NCBI RefSeq assembly: GCF_001590905.1
Contig: NZ_BCTT01000010.1
Coordinates: 124,001 to 188,000, forward strand
From: Serratia grimesii NBRC 13537
GTDB lineage: Bacteria > Pseudomonadota > Gammaproteobacteria > Enterobacterales > Enterobacteriaceae
Direction of reading: 5' to 3'
Length of the DNA stretch: 64,000 nucleotides
Under the pieces are notes generated by a model that saw only the letters and a list, made by a program, of their open reading frames with translations, did not search any database and was not told where the DNA came from. Position numbers and translations under genes: made by a program. This document shows positions 57,463 through 64,000 of this stretch, piece after piece (position 1 is the first letter of the stretch; each line of letters begins with the position of its first letter).

Positions 57463-58833
57463 TTATTGCTGCGGTTGTCGTTCCAGCTGCGGTGGTGGCT
57501 GGCGGAAACGCCGAGTAAGGTACGCCAGGTAACCAAAGCCCAGAACTGCCCAGATCAATCCCATGGTTAGCGAGCTTTTTTCCAGATTCAACCAGAGTAC
57601 GCCCACCGTCAGGGCCCCCACCAGCGGCAGGAACAGGTAATTGAAATGGTCCTTCCACGATTTGTTACGGCCCTCGCGGATATAGAAATGACTTATCACC
57701 GACAAATTGACGAAGGTGAACGCCACCAGCGCACCGAAGTTGATCAACGCCGTGGCCGTGACCAGATCGAATGACAACGCAGACAACGCCACCAGCCCAA
57801 CCAACAACACGTTTAATGACGGTGTGCGCCACTTCGGATGGATATAGCCAAAATACTTTTCCGGGAATACGTTATCGCGCCCCATCACATATAACAGCCG
57901 TGAGACGCTGGCGTGTGAGGCCAGGCCGGACGCCAACGTGTTAATAAAGGTGACACACAGGAAAATCGATTGGAACAGCTTGCCGCCCACATACAGCGCG
58001 ATTTCTGGCAATGCCGCATCTGGCTGGTGGAAGCGTTGAATCGAAGGGAAAAACAGCTGAATAAAGAACGATACGCTGATGAAAATCACCCCGCCATACA
58101 GCGCAGTCAAGAATATGGCTCGCGGAATCACCTTGGCGGCGTCAGGTGTTTCTTCACATAACGTGGTGACCGCATCAAAGCCAAGGAATGAAAAACACAG
58201 AATAGTAGCACCGGTAATAATCGGCAACAGATGCGCGTTCTCACTCACGAACGGTTGTAGACTCCACACGGTACCTAACCCTTCGCCACTGTGCAGGCCG
58301 CGCACCACCAGGAAAATAAACACCACAATGATGGCAACCTGGGCCAGAACAAACAAAGTATTGAAGTTAGCCACCAGATTGACACTTTTCAGGTTGATGG
58401 CGGTAATGATGATCACAAAACCCACCACCCACACCCATGGCGGCACTTCCGGAAACAATGCTGTCAGGTAGATTTTTGCCAACAGCGTATTAATCATCGG
58501 CAGGAACAGATAATCGAGTAACGAGGACCATCCCACCAAAAAGCCGACGTGCGGATTGATGGCTTTTTGCGCATAGGTATAGGCGGAACCCGCCGTCGGA
58601 AACTGCCGCACCAGTTTGCCGTAGCTGATGGCCGTAAAGAGTACGCCAGCCAGTGCCAGCAGATAAGAGGCCGGTACGTGACCGTCGGTCAGGCCGGAAA
58701 CAATACCGAAGGTGTCAAATACGGTCATCGGTGTCAGATAAGCCAGGCCCATCATCACCACTTGCCACAGTTTCAGGGATTTACGCAATTGCGGCTTGGC
58801 CGCTTCATTACCGTTAATGGTATTAATCGTCAT
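57463..58833 (-). CDS. puuP: Putrescine importer PuuP
   Basis: 456-residue APC-superfamily transporter with twelve membrane helices. Close to Puu[23 protein letters not shown] in helix 1, [20 protein letters not shown] in helix 6, and [20 protein letters not shown]. It imports putrescine for the Puu pathway. The frame is open to 58878, but ATG 58833 after GAGGGGAAGAG is the family start. Last gene of the leftward puuA-puuP transcript. Confidence 0.9.
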   Translation of the reverse strand: MTINTINGNEAAKPQLRKSLKLWQVVMMGLAYLTPMTVFDTFGIVSGLTDGHVPASYLLALAGVLFTAISYGKLVRQFPTAGSAYTYAQKAINPHVGFLVGWSSLLDYLFLPMINTLLAKIYLTALFPEVPPWVWVVGFVIIITAINLKSVNLVANFNTLFVLAQVAIIVVFIFLVVRGLHSGEGLGTVWSLQPFVSENAHLLPIITGATILCFSFLGFDAVTTLCEETPDAAKVIPRAIFLTALYGGVIFISVSFFIQLFFPSIQRFHQPDAALPEIALYVGGKLFQSIFLCVTFINTLASGLASHASVSRLLYVMGRDNVFPEKYFGYIHPKWRTPSLNVLLVGLVALSALSFDLVTATALINFGALVAFTFVNLSVISHFYIREGRNKSWKDHFNYLFLPLVGALTVGVLWLNLEKSSLTMGLIWAVLGFGYLAYLTRRFRQPPPQLERQPQQ

Positions 58834-59020
58834 GGCTCTTCCCCTCTTTGTCCTCTGCTGGTAACTGTTTAGCGTCATTCAGAGAGGCCGCGGGGAAACT
58901 GCTGCTCAGGCGGCGGGAGGGACGAGACAACGACAGGCAAAACCGGACAGCAAATGGTCCGTATTTACTGCGGCTCAGACACACGTCCGAGCATACTGGT
59001 GGTTGAGTTATGGCAGTCAT
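58823..59020 (-). CDS. Possible small protein or leader ORF between puuA and puuP (65 residues)
   Basis: ATG 59020 follows GAGGAAATAATC, a good ribosome binding site, and the frame ends 11 bp inside puuP, which would couple translation. The sequence ([20 protein letters not shown], then Ser/Arg-rich) has no recognisable fold and unusual composition for the region, so it may be only a coupling leader or not a gene at all. Confidence 0.3.
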   Translation of the reverse strand: MTAITQPPVCSDVCLSRSKYGPFAVRFCLSLSRPSRRLSSSFPAASLNDAKQLPAEDKEGKSHDD

Positions 59021-59150
59021 GATTATTTCCTCGCTGGCGTCCTGTACGCCAAAATGGAAGAAATGCTGTACCGCTGCGCGCAGCTTCGCAGGCCACAGGA
59101 TAGCCGGCGGAATGCGCCAGACGCGCGCGGTATGATGGGCATTGAGCGGG

Positions 59151-60569
59151 TCAGGCGTTTTTCAGCATCCACTCGATTTCGGTTTCGGTGATCAGGCGCT
59201 CAAATTGCACCAGCTCATCCGTCTTACAGGCCAGGTAAACATGGCTGAACCTTTCACCCAGCAGCGCAGTCAGTACCGGCTGATGTTCAAATTCGTATAG
59301 CGCATCGCTTTGGCGAATCGGGAACGGCAAGCCTTCCTGCTCCAACCCATTACCGGTTACCGGTTCTTGCAGAGGCAACGTCGTTTCCAGCCCATAGACA
59401 ATGCCCGCCAAAATCGTCGCCATCACCAGATAAGGGTTGGCATCGGCACCGGCCACACGATACTCCACGCGGTGGCTGTCACGATCGCCACAGGGAATGC
59501 GCAGTGCCACAGTGCGGTTGTTGTGGCCCCAGGACGCCTGAGTGGGTACGTACATGCCCGGTTGGAAACGACGATAGGCGTTAACGTTCGGTGCCAGTAA
59601 CGCAATAGAAGAAGGCATCAGGGCAATCATTCCCGCCAGAGCCTGTTTCAGTAATGCGGAGTCTTCACCGTCTTCATCCGCCAGAACGTTATTGCCCTGC
59701 CTGTCCAGTATGCTGATATGTACATGCATACCACTGCCAGCGTGCTCTTCGTACGGCTTGGCCATAAAGGTGGCTTGCATGTTGTGGTTTTCCGCCACCA
59801 TGCGGATCAAGCGTTTTAGCGCCAGCGCATGGTCACAGGCTTGTAGAACGTTGTCGGTATGGTGCAGGTTGACTTCAAATTGGCCGGGGGAGGCTTCCGC
59901 CACGGCACCATCCGCCGGTAATCCCTGCATACGCGCCAGTTCATCAATCTCACTGAGCACATCGGCAAAGTGATTGAGGTTATCGACGGAATACACCTGG
60001 CTCTGGGTGTTGCGTTCCTGAGTCCCTGGCGCGCATGGCGGCTGAAGATAGCCTTCCGAATCGCGCTGGCGATCGATGAGATAGAACTCCAACTCTACCG
60101 CTACTACGGGGGATAGCCCGCGCTGACGCAAACGCTGCCACACTCGGTTCAGCACATTGCGCGGTTCAACGTCAAAGGGAGTACCATCTTCATCCAACAT
60201 GGTGAGCAGTACCTGGCCGATGTATTGCGGATCCGCCGCTGACGGCGTCAATGTCCCCAATACCGGCACACAGATATGATCCGGCTCGCCCAGCTCCTGC
60301 CCCAATCCAGCTTCTTCGACCACATTACCGAGAATGTCCATCGCGAAAACCGATGCAGGGAAGTAACACCCTTTCTCCAGTTTACTCAACCCACCGACCG
60401 GAATGCGCTTGCCACGGAAGCTGCCGTTAAGATCAGTCAGCAGAACGTCAACGTGCTGAGTTAATGGATAACGCTCCAGGTACTTCTTCACTTCACGCTG
60501 GAACGCGCTACTTCGCTTTTCTTCATGATGCTGAACAAAGTTTTCCACTTCTACTATGTTGGTCTGCAT
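59151..60569 (-). CDS. puuA: Gamma-glutamylputrescine synthetase
   Basis: 472-residue glutamine-synthetase-fold enzyme that joins glutamate to putrescine with ATP, the first Puu step. N-terminal beta-grasp domain (LLTDLNGSFRGKRIPVGGL), catalytic domain with VVAVELEFYL, GQFEVNLHH, AGSGMHVHISI and RIPCGDRDSHRVEYRVAGAD. Divergent from puuD. Confidence 0.93.
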   Translation of the reverse strand: MQTNIVEVENFVQHHEEKRSSAFQREVKKYLERYPLTQHVDVLLTDLNGSFRGKRIPVGGLSKLEKGCYFPASVFAMDILGNVVEEAGLGQELGEPDHICVPVLGTLTPSAADPQYIGQVLLTMLDEDGTPFDVEPRNVLNRVWQRLRQRGLSPVVAVELEFYLIDRQRDSEGYLQPPCAPGTQERNTQSQVYSVDNLNHFADVLSEIDELARMQGLPADGAVAEASPGQFEVNLHHTDNVLQACDHALALKRLIRMVAENHNMQATFMAKPYEEHAGSGMHVHISILDRQGNNVLADEDGEDSALLKQALAGMIALMPSSIALLAPNVNAYRRFQPGMYVPTQASWGHNNRTVALRIPCGDRDSHRVEYRVAGADANPYLVMATILAGIVYGLETTLPLQEPVTGNGLEQEGLPFPIRQSDALYEFEHQPVLTALLGERFSHVYLACKTDELVQFERLITETEIEWMLKNA

Positions 60570-60642
60570 GATTCACCCGCCATGTATGTTTTTGTCTGTG
60601 GTTCTCACACTTATTGTCGTCGATGTTTTTTGACCATCTTGC

Positions 60643-60657
60643 TCAATATAATGTCCA
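60643..60657. promoter_or_regulatory. Possible PuuR operator between puuA and puuD
   Basis: TCAATATAATGTCCA resembles the PuuR motif AAAATATAATGAACA (11 of 15). A related piece, AAAATATTGAACG, lies at 60740-60752. Both are in the divergent promoter region. Confidence 0.5.
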
Positions 60658-60808
60658 CCAATGAAACATAGATGCAACAAAATTGTTTTGCAAGTGTTAC
60701 TTTGAGTTTGAATATTGCCCATTTGACTGCTAGATTTATAAAATATTGAACGAAAACGGCAGTGGAGAAGCTTATCGTTCATAATTTCGAACATACCAAG
60801 GGGATAGC

Positions 60809-61570
60809 ATGGGCAATATATTTAACAGGCCAGTGGTCGGTGTAGTGATGTGCAGGTATAGGTTAAACGGGCACCTCACTCAGACCTTGCAAGAAAAGTA
60901 CCTAAATGCCGTCGTGGCCGCTGGAGGGTTGCCAATCGCCCTGCCGCACGCACTCGCGGAGCCGAAACTGCTGGATGAATTGCTGCCTCACCTCGACGGC
61001 ATTTTATTGCCCGGCAGCCCCAGTAATGTGCAGCCGCACCTTTATGGTGAAAACGGCGATGAGCCTGACGCCGATCCTGGGCGAGATGAATTGAGCCTGG
61101 CGTTAATCCGCCATACGCTCGACAGGCGCATTCCCCTTTTCGCCATTTGCCGCGGCATGCAGGAAATGGTGGTTGCCACCCAAGGCACCCTCCACCGTCG
61201 ACTGTTTGAATTGCCTGAGCTGCTCGAACACCGAGAAGATCACGACCTACCGCTTGAACAACAATACGCCCCTGCCCACGAAGTCATCGTTCAGGAAGGC
61301 GGATTACTCTCGCAACTGATACCGGATTGCAACAGATTCTGGGTGAATTCACTGCATGGACAAGGGGCTAAAAACCTGGGGCCCGGCGTACGTATTGAGG
61401 CCCACGCCGCTGATGGTCTGGTAGAAGCCATCAGCCTACGTGATCAGCCCTTTGCGCTGGGTGTGCAGTGGCACCCAGAATGGAACAGTGAAGAGTACGC
61501 CCTGTCGCGTCTGTTGTTTGAAGGTTTCATTAGCGCTTGCCGGAACTATCAAAAGGAAAAACGCCCATGA
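60809..61570 (+). CDS. puuD: Gamma-glutamyl-gamma-aminobutyrate hydrolase
   Basis: 253-residue class I glutamine amidotransferase-like peptidase (C26) that releases GABA and glutamate from gamma-glutamyl-GABA. The nucleophile Cys114 is in FAICRGMQEM, and the His-Glu pair in GVQWHPEW. First gene of the rightward puuD-R-C-B operon; its stop overlaps the puuR start by four bases. Confidence 0.94.
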   Translation: MGNIFNRPVVGVVMCRYRLNGHLTQTLQEKYLNAVVAAGGLPIALPHALAEPKLLDELLPHLDGILLPGSPSNVQPHLYGENGDEPDADPGRDELSLALIRHTLDRRIPLFAICRGMQEMVVATQGTLHRRLFELPELLEHREDHDLPLEQQYAPAHEVIVQEGGLLSQLIPDCNRFWVNSLHGQGAKNLGPGVRIEAHAADGLVEAISLRDQPFALGVQWHPEWNSEEYALSRLLFEGFISACRNYQKEKRP

Positions 61571-62124
61571 GCGATGTCAGCTTGGCACCGGGAAAACGCC
61601 TGTCACAAATCCGCCAACAACTGGGATTGTCGCAGCGCCGCGCGGCCGAACTGTCTGGATTAACCCACAGCGCCATTAGCACCATCGAACAGGACAAAGT
61701 CAGTCCGGCCATCAGCACCTTACAAAAGCTGCTGACGGTGTACGGGCTGTCACTGTCGGCGTTCTTCGCCGAGCCGGAAAAACCGGATGAACCACAAATT
61801 GTTATCGACAGTCAGGATCTGATCGAAATTGGCAGTCAGGGCGTGTCGATGAAATTGATCCACAACGGCGACCCCAACCGCACTCTGGCGATGATGATCG
61901 AAACCTATGAGCCGGGTACCACCACCGGCGAACGTATTAAGCATCAGGGGGAAGAGATTGGCACCCTGCTGGAAGGCGAAGTGGTGTTGCAGGTCAATGG
62001 GCAGGCTTATCACCTGCTTGCTGGCCAGAGCTACGCCATCAACACCGGCATTCCCCACAGTTTCAGCAACACGTCGGCGCGGATTTGCCGGATTATCAGC
62101 GCCCATACGCCGACGACATTCTGA
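61567..62124 (+). CDS. puuR: Repressor PuuR of putrescine genes
   Basis: 185 residues: an Xre-type helix-turn-helix (RLSQIRQQLGLSQRRAAELS, then GLTHSAISTIEQDKVSP) and a C-terminal cupin domain (TTTGERIKHQGEEIGTLLEG then INTGIPHSFSNTS) that binds putrescine. ATG 61567 overlaps the puuD stop (ATGA), which decides between it and the longer frame to 61537. Confidence 0.93.
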   Translation: MSDVSLAPGKRLSQIRQQLGLSQRRAAELSGLTHSAISTIEQDKVSPAISTLQKLLTVYGLSLSAFFAEPEKPDEPQIVIDSQDLIEIGSQGVSMKLIHNGDPNRTLAMMIETYEPGTTTGERIKHQGEEIGTLLEGEVVLQVNGQAYHLLAGQSYAINTGIPHSFSNTSARICRIISAHTPTTF

Positions 62125-62139
62125 TCAACGGAGCAAGGC

Positions 62140-63636
62140 ATGGACTTCCACCATCTACAGTATTGGCAACAACGGGCGCAAGCCCTGAATATTGAGAACC
62201 GACTGTTTATCAATGGCCGCTATCAGCAGGCCGCCGAAGGCCAAACCTTTGCCGTGGAGGATCCTGCCGGGCAATGCGAGTTGACGCAGGTATCCCGAGG
62301 CAGCAGCGTAGATATTGATCTGGCGGTCAGTGCGGCGCGTGCGGTGTTTGAACGTGGCGACTGGTCACGGGCCGCGCCTGCGCAGCGCAAAGCCACCTTA
62401 TTGCAGTTGGCGACGTTGATGGAACAGCATCAAGAGGAACTGGCGCTGTTGGAGACGTTGGATACCGGTAAGCCCATTCGCCACAGCCTGCGTGACGATG
62501 TGCCTGGCGCCATCCGCTGCTTGCGTTGGTATGCCGAGGCGATAGACAAGGTTTATGGCGAAATCGCCCCCACCGCGAGCGATGCACTGGCGTTAATCGA
62601 ACGCGAACCCATTGGCGTAGTAGGTGCCATCGTACCCTGGAATTTCCCGCTCTTGTTAGCCTGCTGGAAGCTCGGTCCAGCGTTGGCTACCGGCAACAGT
62701 GTGATTCTCAAGCCCTCTGAAAAATCCCCACTGACGGCGATCTATCTGGGCAAACTGGCGCAACAGGCAGGCTTACCAGACGGCGTGCTGAATATTGTCC
62801 CCGGCTACGGCAACGATGCCGGTAAGGCATTGGCACTTCACAATGACGTAGACGCCCTCACTTTCACCGGATCCACGCAGGTCGCCAAGCAACTGATGAT
62901 CTACGCCGGCCAATCCAACATGAAACGGGTATGGCTGGAAGCCGGTGGTAAAAGCGCCAATATTATCTTTGCCGACTGCCCTGACCTGGATAAAGCGGCG
63001 CAGAGTGCCGCAGCGGGCATTTTCTATAATCAGGGGCAAGTGTGCATTGCCGGCACTCGGCTATTGGTTGAAGAGAGCATTCAACAAGAATTCTTGCAAG
63101 CACTGCGCCGACATGCCGCAGCATTCACCCCCGGCAATCCGCTCGATCCTGCAACGGTGATGGGCACATTGATCGACCAAGGCCACTGCGAGAAGGTCGC
63201 GGACTATATCGAACAAGGCTTGAGTCAAGGTGCGATGCTGTTCCTTGATGGGCGTGAACACCCGCAGCCTGGTCACGCGGGCTACCTTGGCCCGACCATT
63301 CTCACTCAGGTTGATAATGCCATGAGCGTTGCACGCGATGAGATCTTCGGCCCGGTGCTGGCCGTCACGCTATTCAACGGCGAACAACACGCCATACAAC
63401 TGGCCAACGACAGCGACTACGGGCTGGGGGCTGCGCTCTGGACGCGCGATCTGTCCCGAGCACACCGTCTGGCTCGCCAGTTAAAAGCCGGTACGGTGTT
63501 CATCAATAACTACAACGACGGCGATATGACCGTACCCTTCGGGGGTTATAAGCAAAGCGGCAATGGACGCGACAAATCGCTGCATGCGCTGGATAAATTC
63601 ACCGAACTGAAAACCACCTGGATTTCGCTGGAATAA
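62140..63636 (+). CDS. puuC: Gamma-glutamyl-gamma-aminobutyraldehyde dehydrogenase
   Basis: 498-residue NAD(P)-dependent aldehyde dehydrogenase. Rossmann motif FTGSTQVAKQ, catalytic Glu in LEAGGKSANI and Cys in NQGQVCIAGTR, and IVPWNFPLLLACWKLGPALA, the usual ALDH signature. It oxidises gamma-glutamyl-gamma-aminobutyraldehyde to gamma-glutamyl-GABA, the PuuD substrate. 15 bp after puuR, in the same operon. Confidence 0.95.
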   Translation: MDFHHLQYWQQRAQALNIENRLFINGRYQQAAEGQTFAVEDPAGQCELTQVSRGSSVDIDLAVSAARAVFERGDWSRAAPAQRKATLLQLATLMEQHQEELALLETLDTGKPIRHSLRDDVPGAIRCLRWYAEAIDKVYGEIAPTASDALALIEREPIGVVGAIVPWNFPLLLACWKLGPALATGNSVILKPSEKSPLTAIYLGKLAQQAGLPDGVLNIVPGYGNDAGKALALHNDVDALTFTGSTQVAKQLMIYAGQSNMKRVWLEAGGKSANIIFADCPDLDKAAQSAAAGIFYNQGQVCIAGTRLLVEESIQQEFLQALRRHAAAFTPGNPLDPATVMGTLIDQGHCEKVADYIEQGLSQGAMLFLDGREHPQPGHAGYLGPTILTQVDNAMSVARDEIFGPVLAVTLFNGEQHAIQLANDSDYGLGAALWTRDLSRAHRLARQLKAGTVFINNYNDGDMTVPFGGYKQSGNGRDKSLHALDKFTELKTTWISLE

Positions 63637-63647
63637 GGGCAGATACC

Positions 63648-64000
63648 ATGACTGAACACGTAAAAAGTTATTATGCGGCCTCGGCCAACAGCCACGCGCC
63701 CTATCCACAGTTGAGTGAGTCGATTGAATGCGACGTTTGTATCGTCGGTGGCGGCTACACAGGCCTGTCCTCAGCGCTGTTTCTGGTGGAAGCCGGCTAC
63801 AACGTCGTCCTGCTGGAATCGGCCCGTATTGGCTTTGGCGCTAGCGGCCGCAACGGCGGTCAATTGGTGAATTCCTACAGCCGCGATATCGACGTGATAG
63901 AACAGCGCTATGGCCCTGAAAGCGCCCGCGTGCTCGGCAGCATGATGTTTGAGGGCGCAGAGATCATTCGCAGTCGTATCAAGCAATACGCCATCGAATG
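63648..64000 (+). CDS. puuB: Gamma-glutamylputrescine oxidoreductase, 5' part only
   Basis: The first 117 codons of a FAD-dependent DAO-family oxidase; the rest lies beyond the window. MTEHVKSYYAASANSHAPYP is followed by the FAD-binding CDVCIVGGGYTGLSSAL and GFGASGRNGGQLVNSYS, typical of PuuB. It oxidises gamma-glutamylputrescine to the aldehyde used by PuuC. It starts 11 bp after puuC. Confidence 0.92.
   Translation, partial: MTEHVKSYYAASANSHAPYPQLSESIECDVCIVGGGYTGLSSALFLVEAGYNVVLLESARIGFGASGRNGGQLVNSYSRDIDVIEQRYGPESARVLGSMMFEGAEIIRSRIKQYAIE

Overview
The window looks like a chromosomal segment of a Serratia species (Enterobacterales, Yersiniaceae). The basis is the enterobacterial gene order kdgR-yebQ-htpX-...-prc-proQ-msrC-letA-letB-rsmF...yebV, a serralysin-type RTX metalloprotease, and protein sequences close to but clearly distinct from E. 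coli. No rRNA, tRNA, CRISPR array, insertion sequence or prophage was recognised. The species cannot be fixed from this window alone.

Layout. 1-1944: 2-aminoethylphosphonate use (phnW, cut by the window edge, and divergent phnR). 2006-15315: conserved core genes (kdgR, yebQ, htpX, a DUF4260 gene, prc, proQ, msrC, letA, letB, rsmF). 15603-21412: a six-gene archaic (Csu-type) chaperone-usher fimbrial operon lying between rsmF and yebV. 21549-25588: yebV, a C39-like/ASCH pair, four very small genes, a YmgB-like regulator and a serralysin. 25895-29340: a 2-hydroxycarboxylate transporter and pckA.

29418-39120 is the most interesting part. Two gene groups face away from a LysR gene: an N-carbamoyl amino acid hydrolase and a cyclic amidohydrolase on the minus strand; a DUF917 protein, a urocanase-like protein, an MHS transporter and a histidine-ammonia-lyase-like protein on the plus strand. 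The lyase lacks the Ala-Ser-Gly triad that forms the MIO cofactor, and the urocanase-like protein has Ala where urocanases have their active-site Cys. These are therefore not ordinary hutH and hutU. The set matches, enzyme by enzyme, the five-step breakdown of ergothioneine to glutamate (ergothionase, thiourocanate hydratase, thiohydantoin desulfurase, hydantoinase, N-carbamoylglutamate hydrolase). A 31-bp element (TTATCAC-N7-TAACAAAATGTTAACCA) occurs in front of both groups, in the same orientation relative to each, which suggests one LysR-controlled regulon.

39141-41993: a TetR gene, a PhlG-like (2,4-diacetylphloroglucinol hydrolase) gene with a perfect 13-bp-arm palindrome between them, and an MHS transporter. 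42168-45989: csc-type sucrose use (permease, invertase, LacI repressor) with two identical operators and CRP sites. 46057-51106: hutD, hutF, hutC, hutI and hutG with two HutC-type operators, but no true hutH or hutU in the window. 51360-57241: D-aminopeptidase-like hydrolase, periplasmic chorismate mutase, CigR-like protein, tsx, yddG and small genes. 57463-64000: the putrescine (Puu) pathway: puuP, puuA, puuD, puuR, puuC and puuB (cut by the right edge).

Many of the genes converge on nitrogen scavenging: aminophosphonate, ergothioneine-like compound, histidine and putrescine catabolism, with the last three yielding glutamate or GABA.
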